NCBI GenBank assembly: GCA_029948255.1
Contig: JALIZF010001938.1
Span: 1,423,501-1,487,500, forward strand
Direction of reading: 5' to 3'
Source: Telmatactis stephensoni
Taxonomy: Eukaryota; Cnidaria; Anthozoa; Actiniaria; Isophelliidae
DNA length: 64,000 nucleotides
The notes under the pieces: model-generated
Told to the model about the DNA's origin: nothing
The model's database searches: none
What the model saw: the letters and a program-made list of their open reading frames with translations, nothing else
Shown here: piece by piece, positions 11,604 to 23,051 of the stretch
How positions within the stretch are numbered: position 1 is the first letter of the stretch
How the letters are laid out: every line of letters starts with the position of its first letter
Made by a program: the position numbers and the translations under genes

Positions 11604-11756
11604 AATATAAACAGCAACAGGGCTAATATGGAGTTTATGGAGCCAACATGTGTTCGATTCAAAATGGCGTCGGTAAATTGTCGCCAACTAATACGGGCTA
11701 CCTGTGGTATGGACACAGGAAGCCCAAAATTATCGAAGGCCATCCGATCCGTCGAT

Positions 11757-12063
11757 GACACTAGTGAAAAACGTCTGTGCATGCCCATGGTTACATCTTC
11801 GTGCTTTTGTAAACTTATGAAAATTTCGCTTTTACACTTGTCTTTAACAATGGTTGCTACAAAATGTCACTTAAGGTCCATTCTTGAAACTTAGGGCCAG
11901 TATTTACATAATGTCTTCATTCATGCAATATCTGTCTCACAAAAGTATACAAGAGAAACTTCATGTATACACTGAGAAGCATTTCATTTCAAACTAAAAC
12001 TCACACATTTCTTAAGAAAACATCGTAATATACACGCATGCGCAGACGTTTTTCACTAGTGTC
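11757..12063. mobile_element. Inverted-repeat element between the two TMEM177-like genes
   Basis: GACACTAGTGAAAAACGTCT at the left end is matched in inverse orientation by the right end, giving terminal repeats of about 26 bp on a 307-bp element with no frame. The outermost CACTAGTG is itself a palindrome, so the exact border, and whether it is part of the repeat or a target duplication, cannot be decided. Confidence 0.75.
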
Positions 12064-12580
12064 TCCATCCATTCATTCATTTATGCAAAAGCAAAGAAAA
12101 TAAAAAGAATTGAGATCACTTCTATAATTTATCCATGCTCTCATAAACTATGGCTAATTGAACAATTAGATTGCATGCCCATGAAATTCTATTTATACAC
12201 AACAAAATAAAAACAGAGAATGGAAAATGGAAAACATGAAAAAGCATTTCTACAAATGTGTACAAGTTTTTAGGTGAGCACACAACCTTATCATTTTTCT
12301 CATAAAGTATTTTTTCAATATTAATCATTCCTCAATACAAGAATGAGCTGAATTACTTACTGATCTGATCATGTTTTGGCATTAATATGAGATGATTGCA
12401 GGTAAAACCAGATGGATGCTTGCAAGAAATTTTCAATAGTATTTACATCATTTATAAAAATATTGGAAGTTTAGAGTAGCATGTATTGGGCATCTTAACA
12501 CAGTAAGCAATTACAGTACATTTAAAAGTCTGATAGTATTCTTCATCGAACTAAAACTTCAAAACAACTATTGAACCTGT

Positions 12581-13510
12581 TCATTTGATTTTGATTTGAT
12601 CTTGATAAATCTTTTCCATTTTCTCAGCTGTTATTTCTTCAAGTATTCTTAATCGTTCAGTCAGTTTGGGATGAGTATAATTCTTGAGTATTTCCCCTTT
12701 CTCTGAAAACATTTTCTTTCCTTCACTTCCATAGAGAACTCTCAGTACAGAGTTAAGCTTTAGTTTCTTTAGTGTAAAGTCTACCCCACCTAAAGCCATG
12801 TTTAAATCCAGATCAGCAGAATACCTGTCTGCGGCATACTCTTGCCAAATCTTAATCCATCTTGAAGTCATGACATACATGAGATAACTTAAGCAACAAA
12901 CGCTGATTTTAAGGGTAAAACGACTTAGTGTCAAGGGCTTTGATCTTCCAAAGGTAGCCAAATAGGTGCCATATAACCACACAGGAGATAGAATTACATC
13001 ATACAACATGTCCGAACCTTGGATGTGACCGAGTTCATGTCCAATAAGAAAAGCAATATTATCATCAGTAGCAATAAGAGAGCTTGCAAGAGTTGACCCG
13101 AGTTTACTTTTCCAGTTAACAGTACGGTTTTTGAAGGACAAACCAGACGCCATGATGTCGTCTTCTTTCTCAAAGAGAAAGTACTTTGGAAGACCAATTA
13201 CAGCACCATTAGGCAGCCAAACAGCTCCAGCAGATACGGGAGAGTACCCATTACAAATGAATAACTGGATCTTGTTACGGTCGTTGTCTTTCGCAAGTTT
13301 TTTCAGAACTTTATCCAACTGGACTTGACAACGTGGCGGCACTGCTACTACGTTTACAGGATGACTGTCATTATTTGCAGCAGGTTTCCATTCAGCAATT
13401 TTTCTACAGAAATCTTGTGGAAATAAATGTGGTGCTGCTTTAACAGCAAAAACACTTCCTGTAACAAGTCCAACAGTAATGTTAACCAGCCTTCGTTGTA
13501 TGGGCGCCAT
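12581..13510 (-). CDS. TMEM177-like mitochondrial membrane protein with M48 motif (copy 2)
   Basis: A single-exon frame of 309 residues starting MAPIQRRLVNITVGLVTGSV. It parallels copy 1 throughout: an N-terminal hydrophobic segment (about 10-24), VSAGAVWLPNGAVIGLPKYF (residues 92-111), NRTVNWKSKLGS, then GHELGH with HELGH at residues 158-162, and E224-Y-A-A-D228. The last two are the metal-ligand pattern of M48 peptidases, missing in vertebrate TMEM177. Membrane segments lie at about 170-188 and 197-215. It lies on the same strand as copy 1, about 1 kb away, and is well diverged from it, so the duplication is old. The expected role is in mitochondrial inner-membrane protein assembly or quality control. 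Catalytic activity is untested. Confidence 0.85.
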   Translation of the reverse strand: MAPIQRRLVNITVGLVTGSVFAVKAAPHLFPQDFCRKIAEWKPAANNDSHPVNVVAVPPRCQVQLDKVLKKLAKDNDRNKIQLFICNGYSPVSAGAVWLPNGAVIGLPKYFLFEKEDDIMASGLSFKNRTVNWKSKLGSTLASSLIATDDNIAFLIGHELGHIQGSDMLYDVILSPVWLYGTYLATFGRSKPLTLSRFTLKISVCCLSYLMYVMTSRWIKIWQEYAADRYSADLDLNMALGGVDFTLKKLKLNSVLRVLYGSEGKKMFSEKGEILKNYTHPKLTERLRILEEITAEKMEKIYQDQIKIK

Positions 13511-13789
13511 ATTTTTTACACTTTGTACCAGGCGTTCCTAGCATGAATAAAAATGCACTGGGTACTAGTACACGTTTTTCACAACACAGAAAGCCCAAAC
13601 TAAATGGTTGCTCAGTAGCGTAACAGCTCAGACAAACAAACCAAATTTTTGCTCAGTGTTTCATGTAAGCCCTCATAAAATTTCAGGTGAAACAATGAAA
13701 AGTATTAATCATCAATTATGTGAGCTACTTTTAGAACTGATGCAAGGCTATTTAGTGAGACCTGCGGAATCCTGCTATGAACTTAGAGG

Positions 13790-14045
13790 CTAGGCAGAGA
13801 AGAAACTTGCTCTCCCTAAGCCATGCACCGAGTACCTAATTAAAGCATAGCATAAGTTACAGCGGCCTGCCAGCTCTGTGGAATAGCCTTCCACACAAGG
13901 CAAGAATGTGTCACTCTCTATTTTTAAAGGCATTAATCAACACTTATCCACCACTTACTCCCCCACTGTAAACAATTTTTTTTATCTTTGTATGTACCGA
14001 TGTTTTTACCGTGTTCAAATAAAGTCTATTTATTGATTGATTGAT
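13790..14045 (+). mobile_element. Truncated non-LTR retrotransposon 3' end
   Basis: The segment encodes LPALWNSLPHKARMCHSLF followed by a lysine/leucine tail. This is the WNSLP-type C-terminus of CR1/L2-like reverse transcriptases. A short 3' UTR, AATAAAG and GATT tandem repeats follow. It is severely 5'-truncated and has internal breaks. Confidence 0.55.
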
Positions 14046-14599
14046 TGAATGATGTCACAATGCATTGGCAATGTAATAGGAAATGGTATCATGTTTGGAT
14101 AGTTTCAGGGACTGCAGAGGGATTTTTGTGGGGGCTAGCTAATCAAGCTAGGTCTAAATACAGTACGGTTTATAGTAGGCATATATTCCAAAAGTATGTT
14201 AAAAATCCGACCCCACCCCACCCCCAGGCTCTTATCTCACACCTCCAGAGTCCCTGTTTGTAAAACTTTGCACTGTTACCATTACAATATAACTTCATTC
14301 CCCAGGCCATATCACTCCTCTAGTTCCCTGTCATTTAGCAACCTAATGTAAGTACTGGTTTTCATGAGCAACAAAAGTAGAAGCAACATGTGCAGACTTG
14401 ATAATGCAAGGCTCATTTTCCTTTTGGAAACCTATCAATTCCCAGCTTCCACTGTTCATGAAACAAGGCCTAGGGAGCTCTTGCTTTCTTACTTTACAAA
14501 AATCAGTAGACATATTTATTATTGATTTTTTTTTTTAAATAATATATAATTTATTAATTTTTGATGTTTTTTGTGATTCCGCATTTTAGGATTTTTTGG

Positions 14600-14626
14600 G
14601 GTGGGTGGGTTAGGGTTAGGGTTAGT
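14600..14626 (+). repeat. Short telomere-like TTAGGG tract
   Basis: GGGTTAGGGTTAGGGTTAG is about three units of the metazoan telomere repeat at an internal site. It is too short to say more. Confidence 0.6.
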
Positions 14627-14664
14627 TATTTTCTGCTATTTGATTCTGTCATTTAACAAATCCC

Positions 14665-14760
14665 ACATGGTTTTCCATTGTCTGTTTTGAACATTTTGTC
14701 AGGTCAAATCCATTGTCAATAACATTACAGACAATGGAAAACCACTTGTGATTTTATCTA
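14665..14760. repeat. Small inverted-repeat element
   Basis: TGGTTTTCCATTGTCTG near 14668 is inverted as CAGACAATGGAAAACCA near 14728. The spacer is short and has no frame. Confidence 0.6.
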
Positions 14761-15079
14761 ATGATAATTATTTGTAATAAAAGGTGAAAAATCCTCATCA
14801 AATGGGGTAACAGAATGAGCGCATGCAATGGAATATATCAGTACCATTGCCTGAACTCTAACTGACAATGGCTTTCAACCAATCAGATTAATGAGATTAT
14901 GCTCAAGTGTTGGAAAATCCAATATTATATAACTATGATGTAATTTGACCAAAAAAGGATTAGAGAACTAAGCAAAATATGAGGCCTTATTACATAGTTG
15001 AAAACTGGTTTGCCATAGTTTTATATAAAACAATTGGAAAATAGGGGAAACTAAGAAGCAGTTACATAATAAATCCCTT

Positions 15080-15192
15080 GTTAGATATTTTCTTGTGTAT
15101 TATTTTATGGGCTGACATTTTACTCATCGCTTGTATTTACATACATATTTACATATGCAACTCATAAATATACACAAGAAAATATCTAATAT
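15080..15192. repeat. Small inverted-repeat element
   Basis: TTAGATATTTTCTTGTGTAT at the left is matched exactly by its reverse complement near 15172-15191, enclosing about 70 bp. A MITE-like hairpin. Confidence 0.75.
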
Positions 15193-15838
15193 GTGGTATT
15201 TATTGCATTTTTTGGAGTCACTCATTCACAGAATAATTCAGCATATAATTGCTCCAAGGGAGTTACAAAGCAGACAAAGAAAACATAGGGGAACAGACCA
15301 AGCTCAACCCAAAGATTCCACTGTATTAAAGTCAAGCAATTTCAAACAACTTGTGATGCTAGTACCCAACTCTCCAGTCAGCATTCACGGTCAGCCTGTA
15401 AAAAGGATGAAGTTTTTGCAGAGCTGGTTTGACACTTGTCTTTCTTTGTAAAGCCAGAGCAGTGAGTTGAGTTGTAGTCTGCATACTTCTGACAGCATGC
15501 TTTTAATGACTCAATCACATACAGACATCGACTTTCTTGGTAATGATTTTCTACAAAACGGTAAATTTAAGCGTTCATTAAGCTTAATTTTAAATAGCTA
15601 AGTTAATCTTATATTCACTCCATCTTGTCACTTTTATGGTAGTATGCAAAACTTACAAAACGTTTAACAAACCTTGTAAGCATTTCTGTATTGCACACGC
15701 TTCTTTACTACATGCCTCTGTTTTTGTACGAGCCATGAAATTGTTGTGTATCTCTAGCAAAACTGTTCACTTGTCCGCCATATTGCCCCCATTTGGTCCC
15801 AATCTTCTCGTCCGGGATACCGTCGACATAAAAGAATT

Positions 15839-15945
15839 ATGGGAAAATTTCAAGCTATGATTATCGATTATGCCCAGGATTGCCCAGGAGATTATGCGGC
15901 TGTGACTGGTGACAATCTAGGAAAGAACAGCGACGATGATACAAG
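15839..15945 (+). CDS. Candidate first coding exon upstream of the Kv channel
   Basis: ATGGGAAAATTTC has a good initiation context (A at -3, G at +4) and opens 35 codons rich in acidic residues (MGKFQAMIIDYAQDCPG...). It ends in phase 2 at AAG/GTAAAAG. The phase-2 reading would join in frame to an AG acceptor at 17029-17030 and extend the N-terminus of the channel. The acceptor is weak, with little pyrimidine tract, so this may be a chance frame. No family is recognised. Confidence 0.25.
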
Positions 15946-17061
15946 GTAAAAGGTCCGTCATTCATTCAGTCTCTCAATCAATCAGACATGGGCTCCTAAT
16001 GAGTCGCAGTCAAATGTCTCTCCCCTGTCCTACCCCCACCCTTTCTGAATAACAACAGTCTTGTTAAATATTTATGTACATGGTTTGATGTCCAAAACAA
16101 AAGGTTATGGATTTGATTTGTTCAAAAGAACGCGACATTTGTTTGCGAGAATTACACCACAGGAAGCCCATTTAGAATGCCAGTTTCGACGAAGTTTGTC
16201 TCACTATAGCCTCCTCCGAGGACTCCTCCGCAGGCGCCTCCTCTTGGGGGCCAATTCTATCTTCTCGGTCAGGTTGACAAAGGAATCCCATGAAGGGTTG
16301 CCTGCGTAGGAGGCTAGTCTCACTACAGTGTGTTGTGAACCTGGGTTACCTGTGTTTGTACATTTTGCAGGATATGCATATTAAATAGAATCTGACGAAC
16401 AGTTAGAGTAGAATCGCGAATTCTCGAACCTCACGATAACCTGATAACTCGAACCAATTATTTCCCTCCGTCCTCTATACCGCAGTGCATTCAATTTCGA
16501 AACATTGTTTTGACCTCCATTGCATGCAGTGAAATTAACCAAAGCATGTAACCTTATATGAATGGCCCTATAACAAAAATCTAAACCAATGCAAAACCAC
16601 ACTTAACTCAAAAATTATTAAGCCACAACATCTGTGTAGACAGTCATTATATTATTCTTAGCTTTGTTATGATATGGCAAAATAGTTAACAGACGTGGTT
16701 AATCATATCTCGCGTCACTCTACATAAACCATCAACAACTGGATGTTAAAATATTATTGTGTTCTAAAAACCATTTTCTACAGCTACACTAAAGCATTTT
16801 TACATAATAACTACACGCTTATCTGTGATGAGAGACTCGTTCAAGTGATTGTTACGCGCTCTAAATTAACCCAGACGACTAATGTAAAATACTACTACGG
16901 TTGTAACGAACAGTAAAGGTCACGCCCTACGGACATTCAAAGTGCTGGGGACGACCACGTGTGTTCCATGAGAAATATTCATCTGATAAACGACAGAGAC
17001 AAAATGTAGCCACTATGATGGTTTGTTAAGATGTGATTTCAAGTTTGTTGCTCCAATCAAC

Positions 17062-20000
17062 ATGCTACAGCAATACTATGGGACTGCTATTGACCAAATG
17101 GCATCCGCAGGCCGTCTCGACTATTCACCTCTCCTTCAAATAAGCAGAACAGCATCACATGGACAAAATTTAGACCTGTTTGGAAACAAAGGGAAAAAAT
17201 CCCAACCAACTAGAGGAGGCTCGCTGGATTTACCATGCAAAAACAGTAATGATAAAGTTAGGGTCAATGTTAGCGGTAAGATTTTTGAGTTTACGCGCGA
17301 GGAATTGGAAATCTATCCCGAGAGTCTACTGGCCAAGCAGTCTCGTGCGGGCCGATATTATGACTTTGATAGGAAAGATTACTTCTTTGATCGAAGTAGG
17401 ATTGCTTTTGATAGTATTTACACCTTCTATCAATACAGAGGAGCTGTCGTTTTCCCTGAAAACTTCCCCGAGCAACTTCTGATTGACGAATTTTACTTTT
17501 TTGGTTTGTACGAATATCTTGAGGAGAAGCAAAAACAACATTTCGTTAAACCTAGTGAGATGACTAAAGTAGCTGTTGAACCTAAAACCCAGTGGCAGCT
17601 ATTCTTGTGGAATTTACTTGAACATCCAGACAGAAGCTTGGCATCAAAGGTTGTTAGTATTTTGACTCTTGCTGTAATCGCTTTTTCTATCATAATTATG
17701 TGCTTGGATACTCTGCCTTCGCTCAGTGGCCGTGGACAGAATCAAGGATTTCCCTTAGAAAATGTTAATTCTTCAAATTCTTCAGAACCTACTAAGCCCC
17801 CAAAAACCATGCGATCAGAACTTTTTGCGATGGAAACCTTTTGTATTGCTTATTTTACAATTGAAATTATCTTACGATTCATTGTTTCACCAATTAAACT
17901 TCAATTTTGGTTCAAAGCACTGAATATAATTGATCTGGTGGCGATCCTTCCTTATTACTTGATACTTGGTCTGGAAGAAAGCTTCAGCGGTACAGCTATT
18001 ATAGCCCTCAGGATGTTCAGGTTATTCAGAGCATTCCGAATTCTAAAAGTATCTCGTTACATATCAGGAATGAAAGTCCTCGGGCAGACACTGCGGGAGG
18101 CCTTGAGCGATCTTTGGATGATAGCCTTCTTGACCGTCATTGGCACACTGCTCTTTGCCAGTTGCGTGTTTTACTTTGAGAATATCTGGGATCCTGGTAC
18201 TCCGTTCGAAAGCATTCCATTATCGTTGTGGTGGTCTATTGTAACTATATCAACTATTGGCTACGGAGATATGGCACCAAAAACTCTTGGTAAGCTAACG
18301 TCATTTAATATACACTTGCATATGTGCAGCTATAGGAGAGGGAAAACGTTTGTATGGGTGATTCGCAGATTAGTAAATCAAGTGTTTTACAGGTAGTTGT
18401 CTTGTCAGGCGTAAGAGTATGCCTTGTTAAGGCCAAGAATTTAGGATTCTAGCATCTCTTGTCATGACATCCTATCAACATCCTACTTTCACTTACAGTA
18501 ATCAATGTTCATAGTCTAAAGTGGATAATGAATATAACATCTTTGGCTCGTTATTTCTTTAATTGCAAATCCTACGACCTTACGTAGATCATTGGACGTT
18601 ATTGATATTTGAATTGAGGAGCCTCGACTGATATGGACAGGGAGGGAGAGGTTATGCTGATAAGATGATTACTTCATTTCTACATCATTCAGAGTACACT
18701 AAAGTCACAGCTCACATCCCTCCATTGCCACACACAACTCCAACCTGAGCCGGCGCAATTATAGGATGGACATTACGATTAAAGCACTATAACCAAGAAA
18801 TTATAATTATTATATAATAGTTCCAAACACTTAAGTGGTTAGAGCTATAGGGGGTGGCATGGGGTGGGATTAAGTGTAACCTTACAAATTTCTGTTTTAC
18901 TGAATATGAACACTAACAGCCTGCACTGACCTCATTTCATACGAGATGTCTCTTCAAAAGCTCGCATATTGATTGATAGCCTGCATGTACAAGAAAACAG
19001 CCATTTGGAGGAGCAATAAATAAATAAATAAATAAATAATAATAAATAATCTTCTACAGCAGATCCACGTAGTGGCTATTCTTCTGCTGGCACTCACACT
19101 CATGCGCTACGCTCTACATTAAATATTTTGCATACATCGCTCAACTCACATGTTGAATTTTGCTGAGGGAGGAAAAACCGGAGAACCCGTAGAAAAAACC
19201 GTTGTGGCATGGTAGAGAACAACACATCAAACAAACTCAATTCACATATGATCCGCGGATGCCCGAGCCGGGACTCGAACCCGCGGACCACAGCGGTGAA
19301 AGGCCGCGGTGCATGCTCTCATCACTCGACCAACCGTGCCACTCGAGCAAGGGGAATGAGCGAAAGGACGCTGTTTTCTCATACTGGTCGATTGCCATTT
19401 CTGTCCTAGTAGGCAGTTTCAAATCAGGTTAGCCTGCGTAGCTGGCGGTTTAGGGGATTGGGGAAAGGAGAGGGGGAGGGAGGGGAGGGGGAAGGGAGAG
19501 GAGAAACCGGCGGTTTCTCTTCTCCCTTCCCCTTCCCCGCTCTCCTTTCCCCAATCCCCTAAACCGCCAGCTACGCAGGCTAAATCAGGTTGGCTCATCC
19601 ATGTGAACACAGGACTAATAAGGACCTTTGGAATCGTTGCATTCTAGATGAGGTAGTCCATTTTTTGAATTGAGGTGACGATTCATTTCCATAACATAGA
19701 TTTTCTAGCTCTTGGCTAGCAAGTAACTATATTGCATTTCCTCTTATCGACACAGCCCTAGTATGATAATTATAGCCACCTACGATATCTAACACTGTAA
19801 TATGTAATGAAGACATGAATAATTGATGAACTATACATTTCTCAAAACGTTCGTGCTGTGGACCATAATTTTTCATCAACTGCAATATTTATTCGCGCTC
19901 TTAAGCTGCAAAATATTTATTCGCGCTCTTAAGCCGGAACAGCTACTCGTTGACAAGGGTCAACTCTTTTTGTCTCAGCTAGCTAAGGGCCTTTTCTGGT

Positions 20001-20707
20001 TATCCTTGATTTACGATAATATCTCGATGGGCTGGGTTGTATTAAATATAGATAAAGTGAATTATATTTTCTCTCTTATTTTTCATGTTTTAGCGGGAAA
20101 ACTTGTTGGTTCGATGTGTGCAATATCTGGAGTACTTCTAATTGCACCGCTGTTGCCGATAGTCTATGAACGATGGCAGAGATATTATCAACTTGATGAA
20201 GATGGCAAAAAGATCAAAGCAGGACAAAAGCTTCTTCGTTATCTCGAAAAGAAGAAAGTAGGAAAAGCTGCGAGAAAAGACACTAAAACGTCACCGAAAG
20301 ACTCCAAAAATGAAAACACAGACAAGTTAAAAAAAGAGAGCAACGAAGTTAGCACAGCAAACCCTACACCCATTACAATAGCTGGGGAAAATAAAGCGGC
20401 TGAGAATCCAGCCAACCCCGAAGAAGAGAGAATGGATGATGATATGGTGTGGATACATATAAAGCGAGCAAGCTTAAAACGAAGAGAAAGTAGCTCTAAC
20501 ATGATGCGTGGAGTCTCCACGGACACCAAGAATCCTTCAAAACGATCTTCTGATTCACGCAAAGGAAAAGACATCGTTAACGCAAAGAAATCAAGTCTTA
20601 GTGAACCGTTGTCTGAACCAGCCACACCACCAAATCCAATTTTCACTTTTACTGATGCAGAGAGCATAGAGAAAACTGACTACGGATTGGGACAAGCCTG
20701 GGCCTAG
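17062..20707 (+). CDS. Voltage-gated potassium channel, Shaker (Kv1) family
   Basis: Two coding exons, 17062-18289 and 20094-20707, join in phase 1 to give 613 residues. The T1 tetramerisation domain is at 66-152 (VRVNVSGKIFEF, YFFDRSR) and lacks the zinc-binding cysteines of Shab, Shaw and Shal, which places it with Shaker. S1 is at about 195-217, S2 at 255-277, S3 at 284-303. S4 carries six charges at every third residue (R317, R320, R323, R326, K329, R332). S5 is at 351-373. The selectivity filter is TIGYGD at 398-403, just before the splice. S6 (411-435) reads GSMCAISGVLLIAPLLPIVY, so the usual Pro-Val-Pro hinge is changed. The C-terminal tail is hydrophilic, rich in lysine and serine. 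Start: first in-frame ATG. An upstream exon at 15839 would lengthen the N-terminus. The protein acts in the plasma membrane as a tetramer. Confidence 0.9.
19015..19350 (-). mobile_element. tRNA-derived SINE in the channel-gene intron
   Basis: On the minus strand a tRNA-like head begins near 19345 with an A-box-like TGGCACGGTTGG and a good B box GGGTTCGAGTCCC. A body with a CTACGGGTTCTCCGG stretch follows, and then an ATTT-rich tail at 19018-19048. A related body occurs at 50860-51060. Confidence 0.65.
19431..19581. mobile_element. Fold-back MITE with 10-bp target duplication
   Basis: The whole element is a palindrome starting AGCCTGCGTAGCTGGCGG and ending with the reverse complement. It is flanked on both sides by the identical 10-mer AAATCAGGTT (19421-19430 and 19582-19591), a target-site duplication. 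It lies in the intron of the Kv gene. Confidence 0.85.
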
Positions 20708-21057
20708 TAATGTTGTCTACTAGTGTCACATTCCCTAGTGAAGTTGGTCATTGAAAATTAACCTCAGTGTTGAATTCTTAAGAAAACTTGCATGGCAGAG
20801 GTCACAAGTACTGTTGTGGGTGTACTGGGAACTCACCTTTGTATGAGCCACGCCCATGCAGCAAGTAGTAACAGGTATACAATTTGTCTGCGCATGTCTG
20901 TGTTTTTGGTTTGAAAATTTATGTTGACATGGAACATTTGTATGTCGACGATCTCTTTCTTCAAAAATATGTTCAAATACAATAATGCTGACACATAAAC
21001 AATCTACCTACCATGCACGTGTGCTGTGGATAAGTATTTCAATTGAAGATACTACAC

Positions 21058-21112
21058 ATGGAGAAACATCACGCGTCAAAGTCAGAGAAACATCACGCGT
21101 TAAAGATGGAAG
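21058..21112. repeat. Short tandem duplication
   Basis: GAGAAACATCACGCGT followed by YAAAG occurs twice, about 24 bp apart. In 20708-26208 no coding sequence could be supported apart from the ShKT exon at the right edge. Confidence 0.6.
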
Positions 21113-22189
21113 AAGGCCTACAGGCTTGTTCATTTAAGTTCATATTTGGGACCCTTATTTCATTTATAAGGTAAATCTGCCAATGGAAGTCATTACTGAT
21201 ACGTTAATGTGTGGCTATAGGATTCGATTAGGGTACGGTACTTTAGGCCTCAGTGATCGTCAAATAATACGTTCTAATTAGTCTAATTACCCTTGTACGC
21301 GCAAAGTTGTCGTCATTCCAACCGCGAAATACAAAACCTTGTACAGCTCCCACCAGCAATATTATTGAAAAATAAGCTTTTTCCATGCTAACTCTTTGCA
21401 ATACTTAAATAAGTTTTTCTGGGGGGTGGGTAGGGGGGAGCGTGATAAGATGTCAAATTTGTAGAACTGTAAGAATCTTTCTTGAAAATGCAAATTAATC
21501 AGCCGATACTTTCAAGATTGCTGCAGCTTAAAGCCACCAGATCCAAATTAATACATTATTGGTTTTACCTCGTAGATGGTTTTTGTACGCGAAACATAAT
21601 ATTTATCTTTCTTCCGAGTTTAGACTGATCTTGAGCAGTGACGAAAATAATTTAACACAGTACTCTAACAGGTAGACTATCACGGCTCAGCGTTTCAGTG
21701 CTTGAACATAATTTTGAAGCATAAGATGACCAACCAAATATTCCATGTCAATATAAATTTCTTGCAATCGATATGAATTTAAAACTTAAACACAGACATG
21801 CGCAGACAAATTGTATACATGTTGCAAGCAGTTCATTCTTAACGATAATGAAAGACCAATGTATCCTACTGATAACAGCAGACATTCAAACAAAAATGTG
21901 CGTTTATGCAGAGATTATGTCTAATGTTTGGTATGGGTCTTGAACATGCAGTGACCAAACACACTCTGTTTCAGTTATTTAATCGGGCCATTTTGTAAAT
22001 TGTAAATTTCCGTGATGACGTGTGTATGACGTCACAATAGCGGTGTTGATTACAAAGCTGGTGCATGAGCAAAACTAATTGTAATAAATGCTAGATCAAA
22101 TATGATGATCCTTCAAAATGTACTAATTTGGCAATCATTTGTGTGCATGAATAGTTCTTTTCCTTAAAAAGAACACTCTTATATATCAC

Positions 22190-22270
22190 AATTAAGCTAC
22201 ATAAAACGATCGCTTTTGTCTCTGTACTGTGATATAAACACGATGGAAGAGGTAGAGCCGGAAAAGAAAG
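22190..22270. repeat. Partial copy of the element at 43690-43890
   Basis: CGATCGCTTTTGTCTCTGTA and the following TGTGATATAAACACGATGGA match the arm of the inverted-repeat element at 43690-43890. Confidence 0.55.
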
Positions 22271-22340
22271 CTTAGGAACACCTAGGAATAAGATTTGGCA
22301 GAGGAATTTAAAAATAGTGTCGTGTGAATGTCGACTGGAA

Positions 22341-22440
22341 TCCAACCTCGTTCCCAAGCCCTTTTCCCTTCGCTTGGGGGTGGGACGGGAAAAGAGTCCC
22401 CACCCCCAAGCGAAGGGAAAAGGGCCTGGGAACGAGGTTG
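22341..22440. mobile_element. Fold-back MITE with 8-bp target duplication
   Basis: The element begins TCCAACCTCGTTCCCA and ends with the inverse TGGGAACGAGGTTG. It is a near-perfect hairpin about 100 bp long. The octamer GACTGGAA flanks it on both sides (22333-22340 and 22441-22448). Confidence 0.85.
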
Positions 22441-22810
22441 GACTGGAAACAGTGAATGCGGCTAAATAAAATTTCGAAAATACTCTCAAATGCTAATAAT
22501 AATTGAATTAGTTTTAAAGTTAAGAAAGATAAACTTGGTGCATTATTGACGCGATATTTGCCTAATGCAGGTCCCTTTGTTCGCTTACATAACTGCAAAG
22601 AGCCGAGAACTAGACAGTTCTAGTTTTACTGGAAAGATTAAGAAGCCCTCGGCATTTTGAGACAGCAACACTTTCCTTGACACTAATTTTCAAAATGTCT
22701 ACCCTAAAAAATTGGCAAAAAATTCTAAAAGTAATTTCGGCTTAATTGGTTAAATGCATGGTCTTCCATTTACAAATTGTTGCGCAAACGTGATCTAGTG
22801 CCAAGTTGTT

Positions 22811-22952
22811 AGTTCCTTCCTTCCTTCCTTCCTTCCTTCCTTCCTTCCTTCCTTCCTTCCTTCCTTCCTTCCTTCCTTCCTTCCTTCCTTCCTTCCTTCC
22901 TTTCTTTCTTTCTTTCTTTTCTTCCTTCCTTCCTTCCTTCCTTCCTTCCTTC

Positions 22953-23051
<99 letters not shown>
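22811..23051. repeat. (TTCC)n/(TTCT)n microsatellite
   Basis: About 240 bp of pyrimidine tetranucleotide repeat, changing from TTCC to TTCT units with one TTCC island in the middle. Apparent open frames across it are trivial. Confidence 0.95.

Noticed and set aside
14600..14626. Internal telomere or chromosome-fusion mark
   Set aside because: Only about three TTAGGG units, which is within chance or simple-repeat noise.
15131..15451. 106-codon plus-strand frame
   Set aside because: It begins in an inverted repeat, has no recognisable domain, and no splice or promoter context supports it.
17023..17061. Start of the Kv channel at 17023
   Set aside because: That codon is TTG. The first in-frame ATG is at 17062.
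19210..19432. Plus- and minus-strand frames such as PEPGLEPADHSG
   Set aside because: They run through the tRNA-like head of the SINE. This read-through is common in false annotations.
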